Origin: Acridotheres tristis
Lineage: Eukaryota > Chordata > Aves > Passeriformes > Sturnidae
DNA length: 64,000 nucleotides
Assembly (NCBI GenBank): GCA_037013685.1
Contig: CM072886.1
Span: forward strand, 29,891,080 to 29,955,079
Direction of reading: 5' to 3'
A program made the position numbers and the translations under genes. Under the pieces are notes generated by a model that was given only the letters and a program-made list of their open reading frames with translations, had not been told where the DNA came from and ran no database searches. Numbering within the stretch: the stretch's first letter is position 1; every line of letters starts with the position of its first letter. Below are positions 34,657 to 46,590 of this stretch, one piece after another.

Positions 34657-37600
34657 ATATGTTAACTCCAAGCACATATCATTGTTCCCCTCTGTGTTAC
34701 CTACATTTGCTTCAAGAGGTTTGCTATATGCAGGTGGTCAGTCGTACAGGTCACAGCAGTTTGCTAAGGATCTGCCAAGAAGGAAAAGCTGCAATCATCA
34801 CACTCCTTTACAAACCAGACAGATACTCTTCATTGAAGAAATAGCTATATAAAGAAACTCAATTCAGTGACATTTATAACGTACATTGACTTTGAAAGTG
34901 TATTCCTTATCTGGCCATGGAAGATTTTTTGCCATCTGAAGCAAAGAACCATACTCTGTTTCAAGGCATATATAAATCCCTTTAACTTCAGTGGGAATAG
35001 CATGCACATAGCTGAGGGCATGGCTTGGCCCATGGTCAATAGCCTTCTAAAAGCACTTTTTCCTACGTTTTTTTTCTTGCAGTATTCATCTTTTTCCTTT
35101 CCAAAGGTTCTGATGTCATTCCTGTTGCTGAAGTTATAGGACTCAATTTAATGGGAACATCTTTGAAGTTTAATTAGATTTCTTGAGAAAGACCATGGGT
35201 AATCTGAAATATAAATTCACAAGACTGCTTCAGGCCAAAAGTGTCATGCAACAATATTAGACCAAATATTATGCAATTGTTCTGTAATTCATGCTCTCTT
35301 CCCACTCATGAGTTGAGTTTGAAAAGCTTGTGGAATATATATGACATACCAGAGAAGTGCCAAATGTTCCTTATATAGTCCATTCTCATATTTCCTATGG
35401 AAAATGTTCCTTCTTACAATCTTCTCTTTCCCACATTAAACTGAAGTTTGTCCATTACACCAAGGTAACATCATCCATGTCCACAAAATTTCAAGGAAAG
35501 CTTCACATGTCCAAAACATCTGTTCTGACGGCAACATCCAAGGTCAGGTACAGACTGCATCCATAGAGCTAACAAGACTAAATATTATATAATGCATAGA
35601 GCTGTCATATATGCCCCTTTTCTACAAATGCATAAGTAATTATACAGAATTATCCACATCTGACTATAAAGACTTGAAAATTGAACCTTACAGCTGTTCT
35701 GAACTAGTCCTGGCCTTGTCCATCTGCAAGTGTTTGCAGTGGATGTGCAGTCAGCTCTGATTTGCTTTTGGGGGCAGGGCCAGAGACCCAGGAGAGGAGG
35801 ACATGAGATTACACACACACACTCCTGTGCTTTACTCAGGTGGTCCCTCACAAGGCACACTGGCAAGTACGGGGGAGTGGGGAGAGATGCTGTATCCCAC
35901 TCTCTGGCATCTCAGCACTTCCCTCAAGCCTAACAAGCAAGTGCGTCTGCTTGGCAGCACAGAAGCTGAGCTACAGCAGAACAGCATCTTGTTCACAACT
36001 GAAATATTTTCAGCACAGAAGATCCTGAAGTGCATTTACAAATTCTAAGTTAAAATTTACTCTTAGTAACTTACTGTCCAACCACTTCTGTCTCCAGTGG
36101 AATAGAGACAGCAAAGCTGGTGTCAACTTGTCCAGACGTGACTGTTTCCAAGGGCTGACCTGAGACAACACAGTCACCAAGCTCAACCTAAACTGCTCCT
36201 CATTTGGCCTCTTTGCAAATACTCCTGGTAATGGGTCAATATATGATGCCTTGGGAAGAGTCTGCAAGGGCAAGACTAAGAGGTGACCAGTGGCAGTGAC
36301 AAAGATGTTTTGTCAGCAGGTCATGGTGATGACAAACCACATGGTTGCAGTCCATGATACTTCCTTCTTTTCCTGAATATGGGGAAGTTTAAGATCCCAG
36401 AAGATAAGATCCCACATGGAGGTGGGATGATATTGCCTTAACCACACTTTGAACAGATTTAATACATGGACCTACTGAATCCTTAGGCAAAATCAGCATT
36501 TTTTGGTATCACTGAAATAAGAGTTTTGTGGATAAAAATCTTCCATTCTGTACATTCAGTGTTTATTTCTTATAAAAGAAATTGAAGCACTCATCAAGAG
36601 AACAGAGCATGTAGAATTTTACTGATGTTGCAACCCACAAACAGCAAAAGACCCCTTTGTGTGAAACAAAACTTATATTTGGTTACAGCCATCATTTTAC
36701 AGCACATAGCTTTGAGATCTGATTCATTATGGCAGAACTCTAGTTTTTTAAATGGCATTTAGAGTAATGTTAGACTGATGCTAAGATGAATGTCTTTTTA
36801 ATATTTTAATGGTTTGTTGTTCTTTAACTGTCAGCTATGTAAAAGTAATTTATGTGTTGAAAATAACAGCTGAATGTAATTTTCACAGCTGTGAGTCCAC
36901 TAAAAGAAATGCCCACAGGTCTCCTACTGCTGCCTAAGGAGAGGAGCGTGACTATGGACTGAGAATTGAATATGTTATAAGCCAGAAGTTTAGGGCAACG
37001 TCTTTGGGATAGTTAGTATTTTTCATGGTGTGTAAATCTGTCGTGTGAAGGCCTGAACACATGACATCTTTGTGGGATGTCAATATGGCATCCATACAAG
37101 GTTCATGAGTAGTAGCACGTTTGTGTCTCTAAATGCCAGATTTTGCTGTGAAGCCGTGTTCTCCAGGTCACCCAAATGGAACATGATCACCTGAAAGAAG
37201 CCATTCAAGCCTACCCAACTCAAAGCCCCACAGCTGGACCTCACTGACCTATCATGCTTTCCTCAAACCTTTTTCTAGCATCTGCTTTATAAACCAGGAG
37301 AAGGATGAGAGCAGTACAACAGAGCTGTGGGGCTGGAGCCAGCCCAGGAGGAGCCCTGGGGGGACATCCCACCCCAATTCATTATTCGTGTCCTGCAAAC
37401 TGGCCCTTATTCTCACAGGCCCTCTGCCCAGTGCAGCAGTGCCCACACAAGCCAGCAGCTGCACTCTCTGTTAGTATAAAACATTCCTTTTTTGCCCCTT
37501 CTTTTCTTCATTTTAAACAGTCTGAGGAAACAATTGGGATCCCTAACTCATATGCCTTCTATAGGGAAGCTGACTTGTGTGCTACAGACTGGTGGTGTGC

Positions 37601-40600
37601 CAGGACTTTTCCTTACAGAAAAATGAGTTCTTCCTTTATGATCATGCTTTGGGTTTGTGTAGGAGTGTTTGGTAATAATAAGTGCATGCTTTATTCGGCT
37701 TCATCCAGTGATTTTAGGTCTCAGGAGCACTACTCCTTTCCCCTTCAAGGGGATCCCTCCTCCACAGATGAACTGGTCAGCTATTCATACAAATACTGTT
37801 TATTCTGGTTTTGAGTTATGCCTATTAAAGAATTTGCTTTGCTGCGAGAGAGGCGTCCCTGGGATTTGGGACTGGCCACGTGCCAGTTTCCACATGCAAA
37901 CCCTTGGAGCTACTCTCAGCCTTTCCATTGTGGCTTTGTGCTTTGACAGCCTTCAAGGGCAACATTACTTATTTATTTTCTCTTTTTTTGATGTGTGTCT
38001 GAAACTAGGCATCTGATTGTGCCTTTCAGAATTTAAAACAAGTTTAAAAAGCATGAGTTGTGGATATGATGAAATCTGGTTTCTCTCCATCTACCAGAAA
38101 TCTCCACATCTTTCCCTGATAACCCCAGCACACTCCTTCACGTCTCTGTTTATTTGGTTGGTAGACAAAGGGTGGAAGCAATGCCTATGGCCATTGGCAG
38201 GTTGCTGGGCCAACAGGCCAGCAACAATCAACCTTTGGAAAGGGTAGAGGAACACAATTGTTCCTGTATCTTGTGTCCCCAGGCACCATTTTATCCAAAC
38301 ACCAAACTGGGAGAAATTTCTACATTTAAGAACTGTAGGCTGATTTCATCTTTCAGAAGTTATGAATGGCAAGTGGCCAATTGAAAATTAAGTGATCGTG
38401 CAAATCTCTCTTTCTCCTGCTTTTATTTTTTAGTGTTGTTTTTTTAGGAAACCACAAGAGTTAAATCAGCAGTTCCTAAGCTTTTTTCCTGTGGTTGATT
38501 TGGGCAAACAATGGTGCCCACCCACTTTGCAGTTCTTGCTGTGTTTCTATTTCCTCATGAGAAACCAACCAAAATCACTGCTGAAGATGGAGCTGGGAAG
38601 GAGAGGTCCCATAAGAACAATAAGCTGCCAGTAAAGTCTATCAGAAGGACACTGCTGCTGTTGCTGTGTATTATTACTGTACTTCCAAGGCTGAATATCA
38701 GTCTTACATGATTCTTTTTTCTTAAAATACTATTTGGGTAAATAGGAACATATCCCACAGGAGGCAAAATTCATATGTCATTGCCTTCCATGTTATGAAT
38801 TATTGACATCTTCTCATGCTTCCTCCAGGGAAGAAAAAAGGTGTGGATCCAAAGAATGTCAGCAAGAAAAAAACATCAAGCAATTTCAGTACACTTGACA
38901 CCATGAAACAGGCCTTGAAATAGAATAACCTCTTTCTGAGGTTCCAGAGATATCAATGGGGAAATTAGGGACACTTCCAAAATTTCAGTGTTTAGGCCTA
39001 TTAATTATAGTTTATTTTTAAAACAAAAAGGTTTTGATCAGGAAGCCTAATTTCATTTTATATACCTTTATATTTAACATTTTCAGCCATTTTACTTATT
39101 TTTTCTTTTTTGCACAAATTTAACGATACTGGAGTGGCATAAACAGCACACAAAGCAAAGCTCAGTATTGGGAAAATTGCTCATATTGTTGTTTTGGTTG
39201 GTTGATCTATTAAAGTAGTGGTGTTAAGAGAACATCTTAAATTGCACAGTAATAATCTGTACTTCCTACTTGGAGTATGACGGTTTTCCAGCGTGGTTTA
39301 TTACACTGTAAATAACTCTTTTGCATCTGGGTTGATTTGTTCATTCAATTAAATCTGAAGTAAAAACAACCCAGTTTTGCAACAGTTAAATAACGCAATT
39401 GTGCCATCCAGTGGCTTGCTACATTAACTCATATCTTCTCCTTCCACATAATCATTTGGTGTTTCTTTTTTCTTACTCAAAATAATATGCAATTCTTGCA
39501 ACATCAAATGTTCCATGGCTGAAACCCTACATATATATATGCAATAAAATTTTAATTCTAGTCAAACTTCTTTTTTCCACACTGCTTAAACTGAAGGCCC
39601 AAAAGAAGAATAAGATGTGCCATATATTCTTTTAGATCAGTTAGAGATAAGTTACAGGTTATTACACATTCTATTATCAAATATCATGGACCATTGGCAA
39701 CAATGAGGAAATAAAAATATAGCATTTATCTACTGTGACTATGAAGAAGGGCAGAACCCTTTAATAAAGTGTTCCCAACTTTTTGTAATAACAACTGTGA
39801 CTGAGTTTATAAATTGGTTCATGGAATATCTCTGTGAGTGTTTGAAAGAAAAAGTCAGAGGGGGCAGACAATATGACAAAATAATCCTATGGTATGTTTA
39901 CAGTCTTAAACGTGTCATTCATCTCTTGAGGATAATTTCTAAGGCAATTCTCTGGAGCCTGGTGTGAGATCTGGGCCTTGTTGCTTGAGTCTGTACTGAG
40001 TAGATTGGGAAATGTGGCCACAAGTCAAAACTTGAAAATATGTCATCATTTCCAAACAAAAATCCACTGTGATCACTTCCGAGGAAGAAGAACCGCGCTG
40101 ATTACAACATTTTGCTGGTGATTCACAGGTCTGTTTTGGGGAAAGTTTCATTACACAAATTAACTTATGGCATCCATGTGAAGCCTGCAGTTTGGACAAA
40201 CACAACACTGCGTGCATGGGTGTGGAGAACCAGGCATAAGCATTTAGGTGTATTTTGTCTCAAATATTCTGACTTGTGACAGGAAAGTTGTGATCAGAAA
40301 AGAAGGTCCTACAGAGGTGGGGCAGCACTTTGCTGAGCTAACTTCTTTATCCACCTTGAGACTCACTCCTACCATCTCCCAGCTCCCTTCCTTGGAAGGC
40401 TCAGAGGGGCTGAATGCACAGATGCAAACAAGGTGGCTGAGTCTGTGTGATGAAGAGGGATGAAAAAACAGTTTTACATAAGAAGCTTGCACCAGAAAAA
40501 CTAGAAAAGGAAGTGCATCAGTCCCGCTCACTCTTTCTCTTTTTCCTCTTTTTTTTCTTTGTCTTGCTACTCTAGATCCAGACTATTCACCTAGTAGGAT

Positions 40601-42069
40601 ATTGAAGGGTCAAAGGACTGATGATGTTGCTTCTCTTTCTCTTTTCCACCTTTATTTCTCTCCTCTCTTGCTTTGTCTTGTCAAAGTGCAACTGTCATAT
40701 TCTACCATGTACTTTGCACTCAAGTTTGTTGCACAGGCAGGGAGCTTGTAGAAGTGTGTTATAAAAGTTATGGGCTTGATAGAAAACCCTTTTGAGACTA
40801 AAGAGTGGGCTAGTTGCCAGAGTTAAGACAACTATACAATAAAGCCAAAGAGAGTTCCCTGATAAGTGGACAGGTTCAACCTTCTGGGAATTTGTAATAA
40901 ACATTGTTCTCCTTAGCAAGTTGGTTGTGACAGTGAGAATGAAAAAAATAAGCAGCTGCTTGGTGGAGGCAAAATGCAAGTGAAGAATCTCAAACATATA
41001 TAGTGCTACACATAGTGCTACATTGTGGAAGAGAAACAGATTCTGATGGACTATTCTGATAACTTTTCTTACTCAAGTGGTTTGCCATTGCCTTAAAACA
41101 TTAACCCTTGTGCATAGAAGTAGCACATCTCAGAAACTGTCACCAGGAGAAAAAGTGCATCATTAAAATGGAGTGGAGGCCTCATGCTGTGGGTAGGACT
41201 CGTGCAGGGACATTTCCCAGTCCCAGCACACAGTGACAGCTTGCTTCTTATACGAGAGCCCTGTGTTCTCCCAGCCGTGGCAACATACTCTTTTAGTGGA
41301 CAGACTGGTCATTTATTTTCACTTGGATTTAATCGCAGGTTTTTAGCTCTTGGGCTTTTCATGTGGTCCAGCTGTGTAGTCCTTCCAGGAACAGCACAAA
41401 CACATGTTGTGATCCCATGCAAAGCTGTCTCTGTCAGGTACAGCTACCAAACCATCTCCCATTCTGAAACGTCCTCCCCGCTGTCCTCCTCCACATTGCT
41501 AGCACAGGTGTGACTCACTATATCTCAAACTTATCTGGCAAGTATTAAGACATTCCCAACATATTTTTTTAAATGCAAGCAGAAATTCCTCTATTCCAAG
41601 ACTTCCAAGGAAATCTCTCTTCAATGCTGCCCTGCCCTCAGGGACATGAATTACCACACATCAGTGCCTTATGCACTTCATCATGATGAGATATGAGAGA
41701 ATAGGTAACACGGTGACAATCCTTTTGTTACAGAGACACAGGAGGCTTCTCCCACAAGGAAAACCTCAGATCTAAGCAAAATTGTATCTTAACCTGAGGT
41801 TTAGAAGGTGTCTACAGATTTAGGGTGTCTTTTGAGACGGCCAGTCCAAGAGGAACTTAACTGGCAAGAATCCAGCATTTTTGAGGCTTCTTTAAAATGA
41901 GGCAGCAAAATCACTGGTCACTTTTGAAAATGTTGCTGGAGATGCTTTGTGCCTTATACATACAAGTTACAAAACAGGGTGTTTATTCACCCTGTACTTC
42001 TACACCTGGAAATTATATTCATACTATTGGTTTTATTTTAGATATCACTAGCTGTTCATAATGAGAGAT

Positions 42070-42090
42070 TTATTATTATTATTATTATTA
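42070..42090. repeat. (TTA)7 microsatellite
   Basis: Seven perfect TTA copies leading into a 150-bp AT-rich block of ATATA and AATATA motifs. Confidence 0.93.
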
Positions 42091-44250
42091 TGCATATAGT
42101 TAATGTAATGTAACCTACATTAAATATATAGACAAATATACATATAATATAAACTATAATAAATATAATACATAGATGACTTATGCTGTGTTATAGAGTA
42201 TACATTCCATTGTATTATATCATATAATTTCTAATATATACAGACCTATTCCCAGAAAACAGATGAATAACAGCTAAATGCACATGTTCTCTGCTGGTTG
42301 TTTGGTGATTTTGTCTTTTCTAAGTTGTTACAAAAAGCTAATGTTTGAAAAATGAAACTAACAAACAAAAAACCACAAAGCCCAGCACCAAAATGCCAGG
42401 AGAGATGAAGGATCAAGACCTTCTCAAGCCAAATTTTTCTCAGCTTTTCAGCTGCAAAACTCTGAAGAGGCTAAATGACAATTTTGGATGTTTGTGTTGG
42501 AGGAAAAAAGTCTTCCTCAAGCACAAGACCCAGCATCCCAAGTCAGTTAAAAATTCGCTGCTTGGCAGCCCTTTGAAGAAGGGAAGTGTTGACAGTTGTC
42601 GCTATTTCACCCCCGCTGGGTGTGTGTCTGCCGGGCAGACCTCTGCCACCCTTCCTGCATGAATCCCACTTATCAGATCCAACTGAAGTTGGGACCAGGT
42701 GTTGATACAGAATTGTGGATGAGATCAGCATTGCTGTAACGGTTCATATCAAAGGAGGGGAAAAAATGTCTGAGCTGTCTTGAAGAAACATTTATGAATT
42801 TCTAGTGAATAATTTTTACTGGTCACAGGACCTAAGGTAGTGTGTAAACAACAATCCTCATATTTAGCACCAAGAGAAAAAAACAGTATTAGTGTTTTAG
42901 TGTGGCAAATAGCCTGGCCGTGTAGTTAATAATAAGACAAATTAAAGGAAGCTATGGTAGGGATATTTTTCCATTTTCACCCTCTTGCTAGAAGTGCTGG
43001 CACAGTTTTTTGAGTCAAATCTCAGTAGGGAGGAGATAAGGCTGTGATTATTAGCCCTCTGACTCCTAGCCCTGCCCTGTTAAAGCAAAGTTAGAGCTCG
43101 GCTGAACTTGCAAACAAGGAGGCATTCACAGGGCTGAGCTTTCATCCCACTGGAGTATGTGTAGCTTGAGATATCTCACTGCATTCAGATTCTTGTGTGC
43201 ATGGTTTTCATCGTTCCCCAGTTAAGTGACTCCATTCCTTTTCCCATTCATTTTTGGCTCTCTAATCTTGGCTGCCTATGTTGCTTGTTCTTGGGGAGCT
43301 CTTGGCCCTACAGGCATGAACTCCTGTCATGTAACTCCTGTTAGTTAAAGCTAATCTCTGATAGTTTTGATATGCCTGGGCTGCCTTCCAGAGTCTGCTT
43401 GTTAATGAACAAAAACAATGATGAGGCAGGCAGGCTCCTCTTTTTGAGGACGTTATATTTGTCCCATCTATGGCTTATCTATTACAGGATATAACAGCCA
43501 TGCCTGACCTCTTCTGAGGACACTTTATTGGCAGTGTGCAATGGTCATTTCCACTTATCATGAAGAGCAATTGCTGTGTTATCAAGTGTGTAAGGAAATT
43601 TCGTCAAAAGCAATCATCAGAGATGATTCTCTGTCTTCTTTCAGCTATGAATTCTTCTTCAGCAGTAGTATTTGTGAGTTACTCTGACATAAATAATTGT
43701 CAGAAAATTAATTTCTCTCACAGCTGTCACCACCCAGGGGAAGATGCCAAATTTCTTTTTCTTCTGTCTCATTAGTCACAAGTAATGAGCATGTGTGCAA
43801 ATTGAAACTCTGATTCCTAAAACTTCAGGCAGGGAGGCAGCATCAGAAATTAACTACAAAAACTCAGCAGCAAGTTTGCTTTTGGCTGTGGTGTTTCATG
43901 CTCATATCCAGATCTACAGCTACTTGGTAATCTCTGCTCACCCATCTTTTCCCACCATCTACTGTTAAGGTAAACAGACTTTTCCCCCAATGGTAGTATT
44001 GTCATCCAATGTATCATTTTCCTCCTATGTTTTCCAGTTATTTTCTAAGATTCATTTTCATTTTTAGAGAAATTTAGGTTTTACTTTCAAACTTTTCAGT
44101 GATATGTTGGCTTAAAGATCAGGACCCAATCAGCAGTTACAACCTACTTTCAGTACTGATACAGTGTCTTGGAGATGCAACAGTTCTCCAAATTCTTTCT
44201 AGTATTCTTGTTCTTCCAGAAATATTTCTGCTGTTGTGATTGCTGATTCA

Positions 44251-44300
44251 TATCATATCATATCATATCATATCATATCATATCATATCATATCATATCA
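44251..44300. repeat. (TATCA)10 pentanucleotide array
   Basis: Ten perfect TATCA copies with no interruption. Uninterrupted arrays of this length are usually polymorphic. Confidence 0.97.
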
Positions 44301-44937
44301 ATCTAATATAATGAGAAGCAGACTACCTTCAGGATAGTCCTAGATTGTAAGAGGTTCCCAGCCCTTAATTTCTCATGAAGCTGCTTCTAGAGCTTCACAT
44401 TCACTTGGTGCCTTTTTGCACATCTGCAGCATCACTAAAATTTTTGGAAAGGAAGAAGAACAATTAAGTAGATGAGCCAAGGACTGTTAAAATGTTGATT
44501 GTGTTGAAATGTACAAGCTTTTTCCCACTACATCTGGTGCTGGCCTTCTTATGGCAAGGGAAGGAGATTTTGAAGTAGTTTTCTCAAAACCTTTCTTCTG
44601 AGCCTGGCAACATCTGGTGTGTAAGTATTGGTTCAAGGTCTGATTTTTATCCATACTTAATCATGATGGGTCATAAATGTACATTGTGTGGCTACAGGTA
44701 GAGCTACTAATAGGGTAAATTACTATAAATAGTTTAAAAGACATAAAATCTTATTGAAAGAGATAACCCTCAGTCAATGTTGATAGCAACAAATGTGGTG
44801 TAAATTACAGACCAAAGTAGCTCCAGCACTGCTGTAACTTTCATGCCTTCTAAGAAAGTTTCTCCTGTTGAGATCTCTCAGTCTTCATTTCTGTCCAATT
44901 TTGGCTGATTTGATGAAAAGCTATTGACTTTGCTGGG

Positions 44938-45408
44938 TTTGACTTTTCTTTTGGTTTTAGGGAGTTTGATTCTGTTTTTCCCGGTTCTGGCCAAGACAGG
45001 CTAAATTTTTTGCCATAGCCAGGAGTGGCATGACCAGAATGGAGAGGTTATTGTATAACACCTCATGTCACTGTGGGGAGTGAGAGAAGGGGTCCCTTTC
45101 AGGTCAGGCAGCATTGTGCAGTCGGGTATTGTGGAGTGTCGCGTGTGGTGAGCATTCACGTGGGAGTCGTACGCCTCTTGTGCTCTGTGGTGTCAATATT
45201 ATCACTCTTATTTTTCTTCTTCTTTCATTGCTGTTTCCAGTAAATTGTTCATATCTCAACCAGTAATCTTTACCTTTTATGCCTCCAATTCTCCTCTCTA
45301 TCCCACCGCAGGGGAAGGAGAGGGGAGACTGGATTGAGTGAGTGGCACATGGTTTGGAGTGTTTTGGTGGGAACACTAAACTGGGGAATACCAGTCCTAA
45401 ATCATGAC
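44938..45408 (+). mobile_element. ERV-L-type LTR (5' LTR remnant)
   Basis: The sequence matches avian ERV-L LTR layout. A TCTGTTTTTCCCGGTTCTGG-like U3 block comes first, then a CpG-containing stretch (45120-45175). A pyrimidine-rich block then ends CTGTTTCCAGTAAATTG, followed by a GCCTCCAATTCTCC block and a terminal segment ending near AAATCATGACA. The right end is well marked. The left end is approximate, and I could not place target-site duplications. Confidence 0.7.
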
Positions 45409-45420
45409 AGCCTTATTTTG

Positions 45421-46260
45421 AATGGGTAAGACCTCTGTGATATGGTGGACAATGGCTGAAATACAAATCTTGTGAGGCTTGGTAGATTGCTGACATCACA
45501 GTCCCAGAAATCCACCAAGACGAGTGCTGGGAGCTTGCAATGGTAGAAGCAGCTGCTGGATGGCTGGAGATGCATCCCAAGCCTCACCATCCTGGGCTTT
45601 GGCACCCCTGAGAGAGCCAAGTCAGACAGCAGGACTCATTGCAAAAACAGCCTCAGAGAGCACCTGGGCCAGGTTTAGAGTGGGTGTATCATACTGCCTA
45701 CCATGCACCAGCCCAGGGAAAACTGAATGGTGCAATGGACTGCTAAAAACAACATTGAAAACAATGAGGGGTGCAACTTCAAACACTGGGATCTACATTT
45801 AGTGAGAGCCACCCAGTCTTCACCAATTCACCTGGCCCTGCCCAATGAAACACTCCACATACCACAGAAAGGAATGAAGTCCCTGTAGTGCATTTGAGAA
45901 AAGTGTTAGGGGATTAGTCCTTCCTCAAAGACAAACACACCTGTGGTGTTCTTTTTGTTCAGGGACCTGGATGCATTTGGTGTGTAATGCAGAAGGACAG
46001 GGAAATATGATGTTTACCTCATAATTTAATTTTATTAAATTTAATTTTTTGGATAAAAAAGTTTGTGATGTTGAATTGTATAATACTGTTGCTGAATGAC
46101 ACTGCCACTGTATGCCATAACTACCAAGGACAGAAAATATGGAGTGCTCCAGATAAACCATCCATGAAGTTCTTACGTGGCTTGCAAGCACCTGATAGCA
46201 CACCAGCACTCCTGCAGTGGAAGACAGCTAGGATGGATAGAGCCCACAGTCAGGACTAAA
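45421..46260 (+). pseudogene. ERV-L pol remnant, integrase region to end of pol
   Basis: This is an old endogenous retrovirus fragment. It follows the integrase region of vertebrate ERV-L pol: codons for the three catalytic acidic positions can be placed at about 45485 (Asp), 45625 (Asp) and 45725 (Glu). The second is out of frame with the other two. The Asp-to-Glu spacing is 100 bases instead of the 108 expected for a D,D-35-E core, so a net loss of about 8 bases breaks the frame. The sequence continues through the end of pol into the non-coding stretch before the 3' LTR. No env is expected in ERV-L. Gag, protease and reverse transcriptase are absent. It cannot encode a working protein. Confidence 0.75.
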
Positions 46261-46313
46261 TGAACTCAACAGTCATCTTGGAGGGACAGCCTGTGGAAAT
46301 TATGCCAGTGCTT

Positions 46314-46347
46314 AGATATAGATATAGATATAGATATAGATATAGAT

Positions 46348-46386
<39 letters not shown>

Positions 46387-46460
46387 TAGATATAAATGAT
46401 ATAGATATAAATGATATAGATATAGATATAGATGATATAGATATATGATATATAGATATG
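46314..46460. repeat. Compound GATA / GATATA microsatellite
   Basis: GATATA hexamers, then a run of GATA tetramers, then GATATA and AAATGATATA variants over about 147 bp. On the minus strand it yields Ile/Tyr/Ser-rich frames that are not genes. Confidence 0.95.
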
Positions 46461-46489
46461 CATACATGGGAGGAGCAGCATCTGGACAA

Positions 46490-46590
46490 GATGCAGTTGG
46501 TATAGAATAGGAGATGGTGATATGAGTGAGTAGAACATGGTTTGGAGTGGCTTGGCAGGAACATTAAATTGGGGAATACCATTCCTAAAC
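46490..46590 (+). mobile_element. 3' LTR remnant of the ERV-L element
   Basis: The segment from GAGTGAG (46525) to TCCTAAAC (46590) realigns to the end of the upstream LTR (45336-45403). By eye there are about nine mismatches in 66 aligned bases. This second copy, downstream of the pol remnant and in the same orientation, marks the right end of the provirus. Most of its U3 is gone or replaced by the GATA array. Confidence 0.65.

Larger units (their letters stand above)
34657..44937. other. Intergenic region, second part
   Basis: About 10.3 kb with no recognised gene, RNA or dispersed repeat. Longest frame is 169 codons at 37305-37814 (+), with no known domain. Simple repeats are (TTA)7 at 42070 and (TATCA)10 at 44251. 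The stretch 42090-42240 is extremely AT-rich. Confidence 0.7.

Noticed and set aside
35700..36300. GC-richer stretch suspected to be another CR1 or LTR
   Set aside because: None of the diagnostic CR1 blocks or LTR termini could be placed, so it was left as unassigned intergenic sequence.
42345..42662. 105-codon Lys-rich plus-strand frame
   Set aside because: Low-complexity basic composition from A-rich DNA, with no known domain or splice context.
45524..45802. 92-codon plus-strand frame as a host gene
   Set aside because: It lies within the ERV-L integrase remnant, with the conserved portion in two frames. It is a broken retroviral relic, not a host exon.
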